A DNA stretch of 64,000 bases, from the NCBI RefSeq assembly GCF_000231055.2, contig NZ_CM001466.1:4211238-4275237 (forward strand), in the 5' to 3' direction. A program made the translations under genes and the position numbers. Position 1 is the stretch's first letter. Each line of letters starts with the position of its first letter. This document shows positions 38,085-48,041 of this stretch, piece by piece. Below the pieces are notes generated by a model. The model was not told the origin of the DNA. It did no database searches and saw nothing but the letters and a program-made list of their open reading frames with translations. Origin of the DNA: Saccharomonospora azurea NA-128 (GTDB lineage: Bacteria; Actinomycetota; Actinomycetes; Mycobacteriales; Pseudonocardiaceae).

Positions 38085-38690
38085 GTGACGCAGCACATGC
38101 CCGAGGGGCGGACCGGCACCGCCGGCCTCAACCTGACCGACTCGGTGTACGAGCGGTTGCTCCAGGAGCGCATCGTCGTGCTCGGCTCCGAGGTGAACGA
38201 CGAGGTCGCCAACCGCATCACCGCGCAGCTGTTGTTGTTGGCCGCGGAGGACCCGCAGGCGGACATCCGCTTCTACATCAACTCGCCGGGTGGTTCGGTC
38301 ACCGCCGGCTTCGCCATCTACGACACGATGCAGTTGATCGAGCCCGACGTGGCGACCTACGCGATGGGCCTCGCGGCGTCGATGGGCCAGTTCCTGCTGT
38401 CGTCGGGCACGCCGGGCAAGCGCTACGCCTTGCAGCACGCGCGCATCCTCATGCACCAGCCGTCGGCGGGTGTCGGTGGTACCGCCTCCGACATCGCCAT
38501 CCAGGCCGAGGTGTTCAGCAAGTGGAAGTACGAGCTGGCTCGGATCACCGCCGAACAGACCGGCCAGACGGTGGAGCAGATCATCGCCGACGGTGACCGC
38601 GACCGGTGGTTCACCGCTGCCGAGGCCAAGGACTACGGCTTCGTCGACCAAGTCCTCACCCGCGAAAACCCGACCCCGAACGCGAACTGA
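38085..38690 (+). CDS. clpP1: ATP-dependent Clp protease proteolytic subunit ClpP1
   Basis: A 201-residue serine protease subunit. The catalytic triad is recognisable: Ser99 in GLAASMGQ, His124 in LMHQPSAG, and Asp near 173 in the C-terminal handle. [20 protein letters not shown] is the oxyanion-hole strand. In actinobacteria ClpP1 and ClpP2 form a mixed tetradecamer fed by ClpX or ClpC1. GTG at 38085, with an ATG four codons on as an alternative. It is followed 23 bp later by clpP2 in one operon. Confidence 0.96.
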   Translation: MTQHMPEGRTGTAGLNLTDSVYERLLQERIVVLGSEVNDEVANRITAQLLLLAAEDPQADIRFYINSPGGSVTAGFAIYDTMQLIEPDVATYAMGLAASMGQFLLSSGTPGKRYALQHARILMHQPSAGVGGTASDIAIQAEVFSKWKYELARITAEQTGQTVEQIIADGDRDRWFTAAEAKDYGFVDQVLTRENPTPNAN

Positions 38691-38713
38691 CCGGGCAGGG
38701 TAGGAGGAGAATC

Positions 38714-39340
38714 ATGCACGGTTTCCAACTTCCGCAGTCCCGGTACATCCTGCCGTCGTACGTGGAGCGCACCAGCTACGGCATCAAGGAGTCGAACCCG
38801 TACAACAAGCTGTACGAGGAACGGCAGATCATGCTGGGGGTCCAGGTCGACGACGCGTCGGCCAACGACGTGATGGCCCAGTTGCTCCACCTGGAGCACG
38901 AGGACCCGGACCGCGACATCATCCTGTACATCAACTCGCCCGGTGGATCGTTCACCGCGTTGATGGCGATCTACGACACGATGCAGTACGTGCGTCCGGA
39001 CATCCAGACCGTGTGCCTCGGCCAGGCCGCGTCGGCCGCCGCGGTGCTGCTGGCGGCGGGCACGAAGGGCAAGCGGCTGGCGCTGCCCAACTCGCGGGTG
39101 CTCATCCACCAGCCGGCCACCGAGGGTGCGTACGGCCAGGTGTCGGACCTGGAGATCCAGGCCGCCGAGATCCAGCGCGTGCGTCGCCTGATGGAGAACA
39201 CGCTGGCGAAGCACACGAACAAGTCGCCGGACGAGGTGCGGGCCGACATCGAGCGTGACAAGATCCTCACGCCCGAGGAGGCCAAGGAGTACGGCATCAT
39301 CGACCAGGTGCTGGAGTACCGCAAGGCGTCGCAGGACTGA
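38714..39340 (+). CDS. clpP2: ATP-dependent Clp protease proteolytic subunit ClpP2
   Basis: A 208-residue partner of ClpP1. The catalytic Ser107 is in [11 protein letters not shown] and the His is in [27 protein letters not shown] is conserved. ATG at 38714 has AGGAGG with good spacing, a stronger signal than that of clpP1. A U-tract terminator directly follows, so clpX downstream is expected to have its own promoter. Confidence 0.96.
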   Translation: MHGFQLPQSRYILPSYVERTSYGIKESNPYNKLYEERQIMLGVQVDDASANDVMAQLLHLEHEDPDRDIILYINSPGGSFTALMAIYDTMQYVRPDIQTVCLGQAASAAAVLLAAGTKGKRLALPNSRVLIHQPATEGAYGQVSDLEIQAAEIQRVRRLMENTLAKHTNKSPDEVRADIERDKILTPEEAKEYGIIDQVLEYRKASQD

Positions 39341-39354
39341 CGATGGCGTGGAAG

Positions 39355-39399
39355 CGGGCGGCCGGTCGACCGTGTCATGGTGGGCCGCCGCCCGTTTTT
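39355..39399 (+). terminator. Intrinsic terminator with U-tract after clpP2
   Basis: CGGGCGGC (39355-39362) pairs with GCCGCCCG (39387-39394), followed directly by TTTTT. A true U-tract is rare in this GC-rich window. Confidence 0.8.
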
Positions 39400-39528
39400 C
39401 GCACTAGGCTTGACGTTCCTGCCGCCCGATAGCTGGTAAAACTCCCACGGGGCGCGCGGGGCGGGTACCGTCAGTGGCAACGCACGACAGAGGTGTCATC
39501 GACACCGGAGGGGACGAGGTCAGCGGTC

Positions 39529-40818
39529 ATGGCACGGATCGGCGACGGCGGAGACCTGCTGAAGTGCTCATTCTGCGGCAAGAGCCAGAAACAGGTGAAG
39601 AAGCTCATCGCCGGGCCCGGCGTGTACATCTGTGACGAGTGCATCGAGCTCTGCAACGAGATCATCGAAGAGGAGCTCGCCGAGACGAGCGACGTGAAGC
39701 TCGACGAGCTTCCCAAGCCCGCTGACATCCACGAGTTCCTCGAGCAGTACATCATCGGCCAGGACGAGGCCAAGCGCACGCTGGCCGTGGCCGTCTACAA
39801 CCACTACAAGCGCATCCAGTCGGAGTCCAAGGCGTCGAAGGACTCCAAGGACGAGCCGGTCGAGCTGGCGAAGTCCAATATCCTGATGCTCGGCCCGACT
39901 GGGTGTGGGAAGACCTACCTCGCGCAGACGCTGGCGAAGATGCTGAACGTGCCGTTCGCGATCGCCGACGCGACGGCGCTCACCGAGGCCGGCTACGTGG
40001 GCGAGGATGTCGAGAACATCCTGCTGAAGCTCATCCAGGCCGCCGACTACGACGTGAAGCGCGCCGAGACGGGCATCATCTACATCGACGAGGTCGACAA
40101 GATCGCCCGCAAGTCGGAGAATCCGTCGATCACGCGAGACGTGTCGGGTGAGGGTGTGCAGCAGGCGCTGCTGAAGATCCTGGAGGGCACGACGGCGTCG
40201 GTGCCTCCGCAGGGCGGCCGCAAGCACCCGCACCAGGAGTTCATCCAGATCGACACCACGAACGTGCTGTTCATCGTGGCGGGTGCGTTCGCCGGTCTCG
40301 AGAAGATCATCAACGACCGCATCGGCAAGCGCGGGCTCGGCTTCGGGGCGGAGATCCGCACGAAGCGCGAGATCGAGGAGACCGACGTCTTCACCGACAC
40401 GATGCCGGAAGACCTGATCAAGTTCGGGCTCATTCCCGAGTTCATCGGCCGACTTCCGGTGGTCGCGAGCGTCACCAACCTCGACAAGCCCTCGCTGGTC
40501 CGCATTCTCACCGAGCCACGCAACGCGTTGACCAAGCAGTACAAGAAGCTGTTCGAGATGGACAACGTGGAGCTGGAGTTCACCAAGACGGCCCTGGAGG
40601 CGATCGCCGACCAGGCGTTGTTGCGGGGGACCGGTGCTCGCGGGCTGCGTGCGATCATGGAAGAGGTCCTCCAGCCGGTGATGTACGACATCCCGAGTCG
40701 CGAGGACGTCGCCAAGGTGGTCATCACCGAGCAGACCGTGCGCGAGAACGTCAATCCCACCATCGTGTCGCGTCAGCCGACGAGGCGACAGCGGGAGCGT
40801 GGCGAGAAGTCCGCCTGA
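39529..40818 (+). CDS. clpX: ATP-dependent Clp protease ATP-binding subunit ClpX
   Basis: A 429-residue AAA+ unfoldase that delivers substrates to ClpP. The N-terminal zinc-binding domain has CSFCGKSQ and CDECIELC; the ATPase has Walker A GPTGCGKT, Walker [11 protein letters not shown], the [24 protein letters not shown] sensor region and an IGF-type loop region for ClpP docking. ATG at 39529. It is separated from clpP2 by a terminator. A TTGACG at about 39411 could be a -35 element but no matching -10 is convincing. Confidence 0.97.
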   Translation: MARIGDGGDLLKCSFCGKSQKQVKKLIAGPGVYICDECIELCNEIIEEELAETSDVKLDELPKPADIHEFLEQYIIGQDEAKRTLAVAVYNHYKRIQSESKASKDSKDEPVELAKSNILMLGPTGCGKTYLAQTLAKMLNVPFAIADATALTEAGYVGEDVENILLKLIQAADYDVKRAETGIIYIDEVDKIARKSENPSITRDVSGEGVQQALLKILEGTTASVPPQGGRKHPHQEFIQIDTTNVLFIVAGAFAGLEKIINDRIGKRGLGFGAEIRTKREIEETDVFTDTMPEDLIKFGLIPEFIGRLPVVASVTNLDKPSLVRILTEPRNALTKQYKKLFEMDNVELEFTKTALEAIADQALLRGTGARGLRAIMEEVLQPVMYDIPSREDVAKVVITEQTVRENVNPTIVSRQPTRRQRERGEKSA

Positions 40819-40844
40819 TTTCCTGACCGCTACTGTCTGTACTT

Positions 40845-41198
40845 ATGAATGCGACACCGCAGCAGTCCCCGCCTGTGTCGGACGGGGAGCAGAACGTTGA
40901 GGTCGACGACTTGGCCGCCAAGCTCGTCGCGTTCGTCAGGCTTCGCAGTCCCCGGGTGCACCGTGCGCTCGCAGTGACGCTCGGTGTCCTCGCGGTCGTG
41001 TGCCTGTTGGCCACCGTGACCCGGGCTTCGGCGGCACCACTGCTGCCACTGGCCGGGCTGGCCGTCGCGGGAGTGGCCGCGTGGCGGGTGCGGACAGCGG
41101 CGACCGACCGGCAACTTCTGGTGCAGGTCACGGTGTTCGGTTGTGCTGTGGCTGTGGCGTTGTGGTCGATGTCCTTCGTGGCGCGCAACCTCGTCTAG
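40845..41198 (+). CDS. Small three-helix membrane protein, unknown
   Basis: A 117-residue protein. A hydrophilic N-terminus of about 40 residues precedes three hydrophobic segments (ALAVTLGVLAVVCLLATV, LLPLAGLAVAGVAAW, VTVFGCAVAVALWSMSFV). No family recognised. ATG at 40845 lies 8 nt below a TACTGT -10 box with no Shine-Dalgarno, so a leaderless message is likely. Between clpX and the MEDS-ATPase gene, same strand. Confidence 0.65.
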   Translation: MNATPQQSPPVSDGEQNVEVDDLAAKLVAFVRLRSPRVHRALAVTLGVLAVVCLLATVTRASAAPLLPLAGLAVAGVAAWRVRTAATDRQLLVQVTVFGCAVAVALWSMSFVARNLV

Positions 41199-41201
41199 CA
41201 G

Positions 41202-41227
41202 GTTTACGAAACTCTTTGTCCGGGATA
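41202..41227 (+). promoter_or_regulatory. Candidate stress sigma factor (SigB/SigF-type) promoter
   Basis: GTTT (41202-41205), a 16-bp spacer and GGGATA (41222-41227) resemble the GTTT-N(14-16)-GGGTAT consensus of actinobacterial general-stress sigma factors, about 40 bp upstream of the MEDS-ATPase gene. One deviation in the -10. Confidence 0.35.
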
Positions 41228-41268
41228 ACCCATTCGAGTTATCGCTGTGAAGGCAAGGGGTCTTGGTG

Positions 41269-42210
41269 GTGTCAGAGCTCCACGGGATGGAAAGGGCGTT
41301 CTCCCACCAGGCGCTTCTCTACCGGGATGAACATGATTACCAGGCCGGTACCGTCCCGTTCGTGCTCGATGGCCTTGCTCGGGAAGAGCCGGTGGCCGTC
41401 GCAGTCCCCGAGAGACAGCGCCGCATTCTCCTGAGCGCGTTGGGGCCGCTCGCGCAGCACGTCCGATTCGTCGAGATGGAGGCGGCCGGCCGCAATCCGG
41501 GGCGTCTGCTTCCGACGGTGCTTCAGGCTTTCGTCGACGAGCATGCCGGGCAGCCGTGCCGCATCCTCGGCGAGCCCGTGTGGCGTGGCCGATCGGAGGC
41601 CGAGTACCCGGCGTGTGTGCAGCACGAGGCCTTGGTGAACCTGGCATTCGAGGGTTCGTCGGCGAACATCCTGTGCCCGTACGACGTCGCGACGCTCGGG
41701 TCCGGGGTTGTGGAGGACATCGAGGCCACGCATCCGACGATCCTCGACACCGAGGGGAGCGCGGTGCGGCGGAGTCCGCGGTTCGCGCCGGTCGAGGCGT
41801 ACCAGCGCTACAACGAGCCGTTGTTCGCACCGCCCGAGGCCTTCGTCATTCCGTTCGACCTCGACACGCTGTCGAAGGCACGCCGTGCCGCGACCGAGTT
41901 CGCGGCACGGTCCGGGGTCGCGCGGGAGCGTCTCGACGATCTCGCGTTGGCGGTGGGCGAGGTGTGCGCGAACAGCGTCCAGCACGGCGGCGGCCGTGGT
42001 GAGCTCGCGGTGTGGAGCAAGGACGACGGAGTGGTGTGCCAGGTTTCCGACGGTGGCAAGTTGGCGGATCTGCTGGCGGGCCGGCGGCGCGCGTCGATCC
42101 ACCAGGACGGCGGTCGTGGTCTGTTCCTCGTGCATCAGGTCGCCGACCTGATCCGTACCCACGTCAGCGACGACGGGTTGACGACGCACATCCACCTCGA
42201 CCGCAGCTGA
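41269..42210 (+). CDS. MEDS-domain anti-sigma-type serine kinase/ATPase
   Basis: A 313-residue cytosolic regulator. Residues 1-165 match the MEDS (DcmR-like) sensory fold: FSHQALLYRDEHDYQAGTVPFVLDGLAREEPVAVAVP and LCPYDVATL, with a Cys in ILCPYD. Residues 185-310 are an RsbW-type ATPase: LAVGEVCANSVQHGGG (N box), VCQVSDGG, GGRGLFLVHQVADLI. Such proteins act as anti-sigma or anti-anti-sigma kinases in stress signalling. Three possible start codons lie in tandem; GTG at 41269 has the best spacing (8 nt) to AGGGG. No anti-sigma antagonist or sigma gene is adjacent. Confidence 0.83.
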   Translation: MSELHGMERAFSHQALLYRDEHDYQAGTVPFVLDGLAREEPVAVAVPERQRRILLSALGPLAQHVRFVEMEAAGRNPGRLLPTVLQAFVDEHAGQPCRILGEPVWRGRSEAEYPACVQHEALVNLAFEGSSANILCPYDVATLGSGVVEDIEATHPTILDTEGSAVRRSPRFAPVEAYQRYNEPLFAPPEAFVIPFDLDTLSKARRAATEFAARSGVARERLDDLALAVGEVCANSVQHGGGRGELAVWSKDDGVVCQVSDGGKLADLLAGRRRASIHQDGGRGLFLVHQVADLIRTHVSDDGLTTHIHLDRS

Positions 42211-42218
42211 GGTCCGCG

Positions 42219-43133
42219 TCAGGCGGGACGGCGGGGGCGGGGTGGGGCGTGCCGCCCGAGGAACCGCAGCAGTCCGGGCACCGTGGTGCGGAAGTACTTG
42301 TTGTTGTGGCCACCCGGATCGACGTCCGCGACTTCCGGCGTGGCTCTGCGGATGAACGCGCGCACTCCGTCGATGAAGGGGTCGTCGCTGCCGCACCAGA
42401 TGCCCGTCGGGACGTCGCGAAGAGCGTCCACGTTGGCCAGCGGGTCCATGGACCGCCACTGGGCTCGGCTCTGCCAGACCCTGCGAGCGCGCATCTTGTG
42501 CCAGGGCATCAGCGCGGGCGCGAGGGCCGCGACGGCCGACACCGACTGTCGACGTTCCGACCGGCGTCGCGCGTAGAGCAGGGCGCCGAAACCGCCCATC
42601 GACGTCCCGGCCACCGCGAAGGGGCGTCCCTGAGCGTCACCCAGACCGTGTTCCCGCAGCCAGGCCGGAACCTCTTCCAGCAGCATGGCCATGGGGTCGT
42701 CCCCGCGGTCGTGTTCGTGCCAGTAGGTGCTGCCGCCGTCCACGGCGACGAAGCCGAACGGGGGAGTCCGGCCGGAGCTGACGGCCTTCCCCAGCGCGGA
42801 CGTGAGCCCCGGGGGGCCGGTCCGCCGGGCGGCGCCGCCGCGACCGTGGAGCAGCAGGACCATCGGCAGTCCGGGCCACGGCAGTTGCCGGGGCAGCTTG
42901 TAGACCACGTCGACGTGCTGGTGCCGGTGTCGGGAGTAGCGGCGCTCGACGACGACCGCGCCGTCGAGGAACGTCGACTGGGCGGTCGACGAGGCGACGC
43001 ACAGCGACGTCATGCCGAGCGTGGCCACACCCGTGGTCCCGAGCAGGGCGGTGCGCCTGCTGACGCGCCGCTGTCGACCGTTCGTGAGCGGCGCGTCCTC
43101 GTCAGCGGATGGTGTTGCGCTCTCGGAGCCCAC
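42219..43133 (-). CDS. Tat-exported alpha/beta-hydrolase (esterase-like)
   Basis: A 304-residue protein. The N-terminus has a twin-arginine motif VSRRTALLGTTGVATLG followed by a short hydrophobic region, so export in folded form is likely. The hydrolase part shows the oxyanion region VLLLHGRGG, nucleophile elbow GTSMGGFG, an Asp in CGSDDPF and the catalytic His in DPGGHNNKYF, similar to the esterase D/antigen 85-like group. The substrate is unknown. GTG at 43133 has AAGGA 5 nt upstream and lies 9 bp after the fdhD stop, so both are one transcript. The longer open frame upstream is spurious. Confidence 0.82.
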   Translation of the reverse strand: MGSESATPSADEDAPLTNGRQRRVSRRTALLGTTGVATLGMTSLCVASSTAQSTFLDGAVVVERRYSRHRHQHVDVVYKLPRQLPWPGLPMVLLLHGRGGAARRTGPPGLTSALGKAVSSGRTPPFGFVAVDGGSTYWHEHDRGDDPMAMLLEEVPAWLREHGLGDAQGRPFAVAGTSMGGFGALLYARRRSERRQSVSAVAALAPALMPWHKMRARRVWQSRAQWRSMDPLANVDALRDVPTGIWCGSDDPFIDGVRAFIRRATPEVADVDPGGHNNKYFRTTVPGLLRFLGRHAPPRPRRPA

Positions 43134-43141
43134 GTCCGTCC

Positions 43142-43960
43142 TTATGCGATTCCGTTGCCGGTGTACAGGTTCATGCTTTTCCCCCGCAGGAAACCGACCA
43201 GCGTCATGCCGTGGTCCTCGGCCAGTTCGACGGCCAGCGAGGACGGAGCGGACACCGCGGCGACGAGGGAGATACCCGCCATCGCCGCCTTTTGAACCAA
43301 CTCGAACGAGGCACGTCCGGACAGCAGGAGACCGAGGTCGTGCGCGGGAACCCGGCCTTGCTGCAGGGCCCACCCGAGCACCTTGTCCACGGCGTTGTGC
43401 CTGCCGACGTCCTCACGCACCGCGAGCAGGGTGCCGTCCGAGGTGAACAGCCCCGCACCGTGCAGCCCGCCGGTGGTGGCGAACACCCGTTGCCGGGCGC
43501 GTAGCGCGTCGGGCAACGCGACGAGCACGTCGGCGGAGACCGTGAACGGTGTGCCCGTCGGAGGGAAGCGGGTCTTGAGCCGCACTGCCTCCAGGGCGGC
43601 CTTGCCGCAGACTCCGCAGGACGACGTGGTGTAGAAGTTGCGCTGCACACCGACGTCGGGCATCGGGACTCCGTCGGCGAGCGTCACGTCGAGCACGTTG
43701 TAGGTGTTGCGTCCCGTGTCGTCCACACCGTCGCAGTAGCGGGCCAGGACGACGTCCTCGCGGTTCGAGACGACGCCCTCCGACAGCAGGAAGCCGTGGG
43801 CGAGTTCGACGTCGTGACCCGGCGTGCGCATCGTGACCGCCAGCGCGGTGCCCGAGACGCGGAGCTCCAGCGGTTCCTCGCCGGCGAGGGTGTCGGTGCG
43901 GCGCCGCTCTCCCTGGGGAGTCACCCGGCGAACAGGTCTGCGGACGGTGACTCGGCCCAT
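43142..43960 (-). CDS. fdhD: Formate dehydrogenase accessory sulfurtransferase FdhD
   Basis: A 272-residue cytosolic protein that passes sulfur from IscS to the molybdenum cofactor of formate dehydrogenase. The active Cys pair is in TSSCGVCGK (about 113-118), and [16 protein letters not shown] and [13 protein letters not shown] are diagnostic. ATG at 43960 is preceded at 8 nt by GAGGAG. No formate dehydrogenase gene is in the window, so its client must be elsewhere. Confidence 0.95.
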   Translation of the reverse strand: MGRVTVRRPVRRVTPQGERRRTDTLAGEEPLELRVSGTALAVTMRTPGHDVELAHGFLLSEGVVSNREDVVLARYCDGVDDTGRNTYNVLDVTLADGVPMPDVGVQRNFYTTSSCGVCGKAALEAVRLKTRFPPTGTPFTVSADVLVALPDALRARQRVFATTGGLHGAGLFTSDGTLLAVREDVGRHNAVDKVLGWALQQGRVPAHDLGLLLSGRASFELVQKAAMAGISLVAAVSAPSSLAVELAEDHGMTLVGFLRGKSMNLYTGNGIA

Positions 43961-44276
43961 CGGGCACCACTCCTCGCGTTACGTCCCCTGTGGCGGTCGA
44001 CTCCTCTCCATGATGGGGTCTCGCGGGCGTGGTTCGCATGGGTGAATACGCACGTAAGCGCACGGTGCTCCGTGGCGTGTCGCAGGCGTGATTCGTTCAT
44101 GGCACCCACCGTCGGCGCCGGATGTCCGCGTGCCGTCTTACGCGTGTCACAACTGTGCGACGACGCGAGCTCCGGCAGATGAGCGACGAGGCGCTCGCGA
44201 CGTCCTGACCGCCGCGCGGGCGTGACGGTGAGAGCCGGTGAGAAGTGCGGCGAGGACCTTCGTAGACTTACTCATC
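43961..44276. other. Intergenic region between fdhD and valS
   Basis: About 315 bp separating divergent genes. It contains the TAGACT -10 for valS (44263-44268). I see no T-box or other RNA structure that I could support. Confidence 0.35.
44263..44268 (+). promoter_or_regulatory. -10 box of leaderless valS promoter
   Basis: TAGACT ends 8 nt before the GTG start of valS; no Shine-Dalgarno is present in the gap. Confidence 0.45.
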
Positions 44277-46916
44277 GTGACGGAAACCGCAGCCAGAACC
44301 CCCGACCTGCCCAACGCCTGGAACCCGGCCGACGACGAGGCCGTCCTCTACCAGCGCTGGGTATCGGCTGGCTACTTCGAGGCCGACGCGGCGTCGGACA
44401 AGCCACCGTTCAGCATCGTGCTCCCTCCGCCCAACGTCACGGGCAGCCTGCACATGGGGCATGCGTTGAACCACACGCTCATGGACGCCATGAGCCGCCG
44501 TCGGCGGATGCAGGGCTACGAGGTGCTGTGGCTTCCGGGCATGGACCACGCGGGCATCGCGACGCAGAACGTCGTGGAGCGCGAGCTGGGCAAGGAAGGG
44601 CTCTCGCGGCACGACCTGGGCCGTGAGCGGTTCGTCGAGCGCGTCTGGGAGTGGAAGGCCGAGTACGGCGGCAAGATCCTCGACCAGATGAAGCGGCTCG
44701 GTGACGGCGTCGACTGGTCGCGCGAGCGCTTCACGATGGACGAGAACCTGTCGCGCGCCGTCCAGACGATGTTCAAGCGGCTCTACGACGACGGCCTGGT
44801 GTACCGCGCCGAGCGGATCATCAACTGGTGCCCGCGCTGCATGACGGCGCTGTCGGACATCGAGGTCGACCACTCCGACGACGACGGCGAGCTCGTCTCG
44901 ATCCGCTACGGCGAGGGCGACGCCTCGATCGTCGTGGCGACCACGCGCGCCGAGACGATGCTGGGTGACACCGCGGTGGCGGTGCACCCCGACGACGAGC
45001 GCTATGCGCACCTCGTGGGTACCGAGGTGGAGCTGCCGCTGACCGGACGTCGGATCCCGATCGTCGCCGACACCCACGTCGATCCGGAGTTCGGCACAGG
45101 TGCGGTGAAGGTGACGCCCGCGCACGACCCCAACGACTTCGAGATCGGCAGGCGGCACGACCTGCCCATGCCGACGATCATGGACGAGCGTGGCGTGATC
45201 ACCGCGCACGGGCCGTTCGAGGGCATGGACCGGTTCGAGGCGCGCCCCGCGATCGTGGCGGCGTTGCGGGAGCAGGGCCGCATCGTGTCGGAGAAGCGGC
45301 CGTACGTGCACGCGGTGGGGCACTGCTCGCGCTGCGACACCGTGGTGGAGCCGCGCCTGTCGCTGCAGTGGTGGGTCAAGGTCGAGCCGCTGGCCAAGGC
45401 CGCGGGCGACGCCGTGCGCGACGGCCGCGTGAAGGTCCACCCGCCGGAGCTGGCGAAGCGCTACTTCGACTGGGTCGACGACATGCACGACTGGACGATC
45501 TCGCGCCAGTTGTGGTGGGGACACCGCATCCCGGTCTGGTACGGCCCGAACGGCGAGACGGTGTGCGTCGGTCCGGACGAGCAGCCGCCCACCGGCGAGG
45601 GCTGGACGCAGGACCCCGACGTGCTCGACACGTGGTTCTCGTCGGGCCTGTGGCCGATGTCGACGATGGGCTGGCCGGAAGAGACGGCCGACCTGGCGAA
45701 GTTCTATCCGACCAGCGTGCTGTCGACCGGCTACGACATCCTGTTCTTCTGGGTCGCCCGCATGATGATGCTCGGTCTCTACGGCATGCGGGACAACGGG
45801 CCGGAGCGCGCGATCCCGTTCGAGCACATCTACCTGCACGGGCTCATCCGCGACGCGAACGGCAAGAAGATGTCGAAGTCGCGGGGCAACGTGATCGACC
45901 CGCTCGACTGGATGGACCGCTTCGGTGCGGACGCCACCCGCTTCACCCTCGCGCGCGGAGCGAACCCGGGCGCGGACATGGCGCTGGCGGAGGAGTGGGC
46001 CGCGGGCTCGCGCAACTTCTGCACGAAGCTGTGGAACGCCACGCGCTTCGCGCTGTCCAACGGCGCCACCGTGGCGACACCGGTGCCCGAGGCGAGCGAG
46101 CTGACCGAGGCCGACCGCTGGATCCTCGGCAGGCTCTCCACCGTGGCGTCCGAAGTGGACACGCTGTTGGAGCAGTTCCAGTTCGCCAAGGCCACGAACG
46201 TGCTCTACCACTTCACGTGGGACGAGTTCTGCGACTGGTACCTGGAGCTGGCGAAGGTGCAGCTCTCGGGCGATCGCGCCGACGGCACGCGGGCCGTGCT
46301 GGGGCACGTGCTCGACGTCGTGCTGCGGCTGCTGCACCCGTTCACGCCGTTCATCACCGAGCGGTTGTGGACCACCCTCACCGGCGGCGAGTCGCTCGTG
46401 ATCGCCGAATGGCCGGTGGGCGAGAAGTGGACGCGGCCGTCCGACCCCCACGCCGACGCGCGGATCGCGGACGTCCAGAAGCTCGTCACCGAGGTGCGGC
46501 GGTTCCGGTCCGACCAGGGCCTCAAGCCGGGCCAGCGCGTGACGACGCGGCTGGCCGGCGAGGGCTTCGACGCCATCGCCGGGCACGAGGACTCGGTGCG
46601 GGCGCTCGCGCGGCTGAACGAGCCCGGCGACGACTTCTCGGTGACGGCGTCGCTGGAGGTGTCGCTGTCGGGCGGCATGGCGACGGTGGAGGTCGACACC
46701 TCCGCTGCCATCGACGTCGCCGCCGAGCGCAAGCGGCTGGAGAAGGACCTCGCCGCCGCCCAGAAGGAGCTCAAGCAGACGGAGGGCAAGCTCGGCAACC
46801 AGTCCTTCCTGGACAAGGCGCCCGCCGAGGTGGTGGAGAAGATCCGCACCCGCCGCGACGTGGCCGCCGCCGACATCGAGCGCATCACGGCTCGGCTGGA
46901 CCAGCTCGGTTCCTGA
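44277..46916 (+). CDS. valS: Valyl-tRNA synthetase
   Basis: An 879-residue class I synthetase that charges tRNA-Val. The HIGH-type motif [15 protein letters not shown] is near residue 55, the editing (CP1) domain spans roughly 190-330 with [17 protein letters not shown], the KMSKS motif is in [14 protein letters not shown] near 530, and the C-terminal coiled coil ([35 protein letters not shown]) is present. GTG at 44277 gives the expected N-terminus. As in mycobacteria it lies upstream of folC, but here an operon for sugar use intervenes. Confidence 0.97.
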   Translation: MTETAARTPDLPNAWNPADDEAVLYQRWVSAGYFEADAASDKPPFSIVLPPPNVTGSLHMGHALNHTLMDAMSRRRRMQGYEVLWLPGMDHAGIATQNVVERELGKEGLSRHDLGRERFVERVWEWKAEYGGKILDQMKRLGDGVDWSRERFTMDENLSRAVQTMFKRLYDDGLVYRAERIINWCPRCMTALSDIEVDHSDDDGELVSIRYGEGDASIVVATTRAETMLGDTAVAVHPDDERYAHLVGTEVELPLTGRRIPIVADTHVDPEFGTGAVKVTPAHDPNDFEIGRRHDLPMPTIMDERGVITAHGPFEGMDRFEARPAIVAALREQGRIVSEKRPYVHAVGHCSRCDTVVEPRLSLQWWVKVEPLAKAAGDAVRDGRVKVHPPELAKRYFDWVDDMHDWTISRQLWWGHRIPVWYGPNGETVCVGPDEQPPTGEGWTQDPDVLDTWFSSGLWPMSTMGWPEETADLAKFYPTSVLSTGYDILFFWVARMMMLGLYGMRDNGPERAIPFEHIYLHGLIRDANGKKMSKSRGNVIDPLDWMDRFGADATRFTLARGANPGADMALAEEWAAGSRNFCTKLWNATRFALSNGATVATPVPEASELTEADRWILGRLSTVASEVDTLLEQFQFAKATNVLYHFTWDEFCDWYLELAKVQLSGDRADGTRAVLGHVLDVVLRLLHPFTPFITERLWTTLTGGESLVIAEWPVGEKWTRPSDPHADARIADVQKLVTEVRRFRSDQGLKPGQRVTTRLAGEGFDAIAGHEDSVRALARLNEPGDDFSVTASLEVSLSGGMATVEVDTSAAIDVAAERKRLEKDLAAAQKELKQTEGKLGNQSFLDKAPAEVVEKIRTRRDVAAADIERITARLDQLGS

Positions 46917-46943
46917 GGTCGTGGGTGGTGGCGGGCTCGCTCG

Positions 46944-47879
46944 TCACCACCCACGCTCGCCGAGGTGGTCGAGGATCACCTCGGCCACACCCTCCATGCC
47001 CCAGCGGTTGGGGTGGTAGTGCGCTGCGCCGATGGGGTTGAGGTGTTGGCCCTGGATCCAGGCGTGCTCGGAGCACGCGTCGTGCCCGAGGGACGCCGGG
47101 TAGGTGTCGATGAACGTCGTCGCGTCGTTGCCGGCCGCCGCCGTGGCGAGCGCGGCGTTGAGCGTCTCCTCGATGTCGTTCAGCCAGGCGTAGTCGCCGT
47201 CGGCGAACGGCAGGATGTCGGTGCACGTGCCTGTCGGGGGCGCGATGCGCGGGTAGCCGATCAGCAGGATCGTGGCTTCGGGTGAGCGCTCACGGACACC
47301 GTCGAGCACGGCCTCGACGTCCCGCCGGGTGTTCTGGATCGCCTCTGTCAGCGTGTCGACGCCGTCGACGGTGAAGTGCTCCTGGCACGGGTTTCCCGAC
47401 GGGTCGGCGTCGCGGAGTCCGGGGCAGGTGCCGATGATGCTGCCGAAGACGCCGTAGTCGTTGCCGCCGATGCCGATGGTCACGAGGTCGGTGTCAGGCC
47501 TGAGGACGTCGAACTGCGGCCGGTGGTAGCCGAGGGTGATCTTCTGCCGCTCGGTCATGTCGCCGGTGTCGGCTCCCGCGCAGCTGGCGTCGGTGAGCAC
47601 GGTGCGCCCGAGTCGGAGCGCGACGAGCGACGGGTAGTTCTGGGTCGAGCGCAGGCAGCCGAGCGGATCGAGTCGCTGCAGCGGGATGAGTGGTCCGGAG
47701 GTGTACGAGTCGCCGAGCGCCACGTAGTGCGTCCAGCCGCGGGTCTGCTGCGACCGGTGTGTGCTGGTCCGGTCCGCGGATTCCGATGCGGCGGCCGTGG
47801 TGGTGATGCTCGACGCGAGTCCGCAGAGCACCGCGACGAGCACGGACACGGCGGCGGCGAGGCTCCGGCGGCTGCGCAT
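46944..47879 (-). CDS. Secreted SGNH-hydrolase (GDSL lipase/esterase)
   Basis: A 311-residue exported enzyme. A signal peptide (RSRRSLAAAVSVLVAVLCGLASS) is followed by the mature SGNH fold: block I YVALGDSYTSG with the catalytic Ser, block II Gly in ASCAGADTGDM, block III IGIGGNDYG and block V HPNRWGMEGVA carrying the catalytic His. Six or more cysteines (GCLRS, ASCAG, GTCPG, NPCQEH, GTCTD, DACSEH) suggest disulfides as in Streptomyces lipases. ATG at 47879. Convergent with valS. Confidence 0.9.
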   Translation of the reverse strand: MRSRRSLAAAVSVLVAVLCGLASSITTTAAASESADRTSTHRSQQTRGWTHYVALGDSYTSGPLIPLQRLDPLGCLRSTQNYPSLVALRLGRTVLTDASCAGADTGDMTERQKITLGYHRPQFDVLRPDTDLVTIGIGGNDYGVFGSIIGTCPGLRDADPSGNPCQEHFTVDGVDTLTEAIQNTRRDVEAVLDGVRERSPEATILLIGYPRIAPPTGTCTDILPFADGDYAWLNDIEETLNAALATAAAGNDATTFIDTYPASLGHDACSEHAWIQGQHLNPIGAAHYHPNRWGMEGVAEVILDHLGERGW

Positions 47880-47996
47880 GGGTTAGTTCTATCTGCTCGC
47901 CGCGGGCAGTGGATCTTCCGAATGGGTGAGTTTGGCGAAACGTGATCAACCATCGTTGGGTGCACTGTGCGCGTGCTTAGGTGTTGCAAGTCATAA

Positions 47997-48033
47997 CTTT
48001 TGTTTGACATACGCAAAAGATCGACACTATTGT
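47997..48033 (+). promoter_or_regulatory. Promoter and inverted-repeat operator of the sugar ABC operon
   Basis: TTGACA (48004-48009), an 18-bp spacer and TATTGT (48028-48033), with the ATG 8 nt further on. The -35 lies inside an inverted repeat CTTTTG (47997-48002) ... CAAAAG (48014-48019), a likely repressor site. The region is clearly AT-richer than its surroundings. Confidence 0.6.
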
Positions 48034-48041
48034 GCCCAGTC

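Noticed and set aside
43961-44276. T-box or other aminoacyl-tRNA-sensing leader for valS
   Set aside because: The valS start is only 8 nt below a -10 box, so there is no room for a leader RNA.
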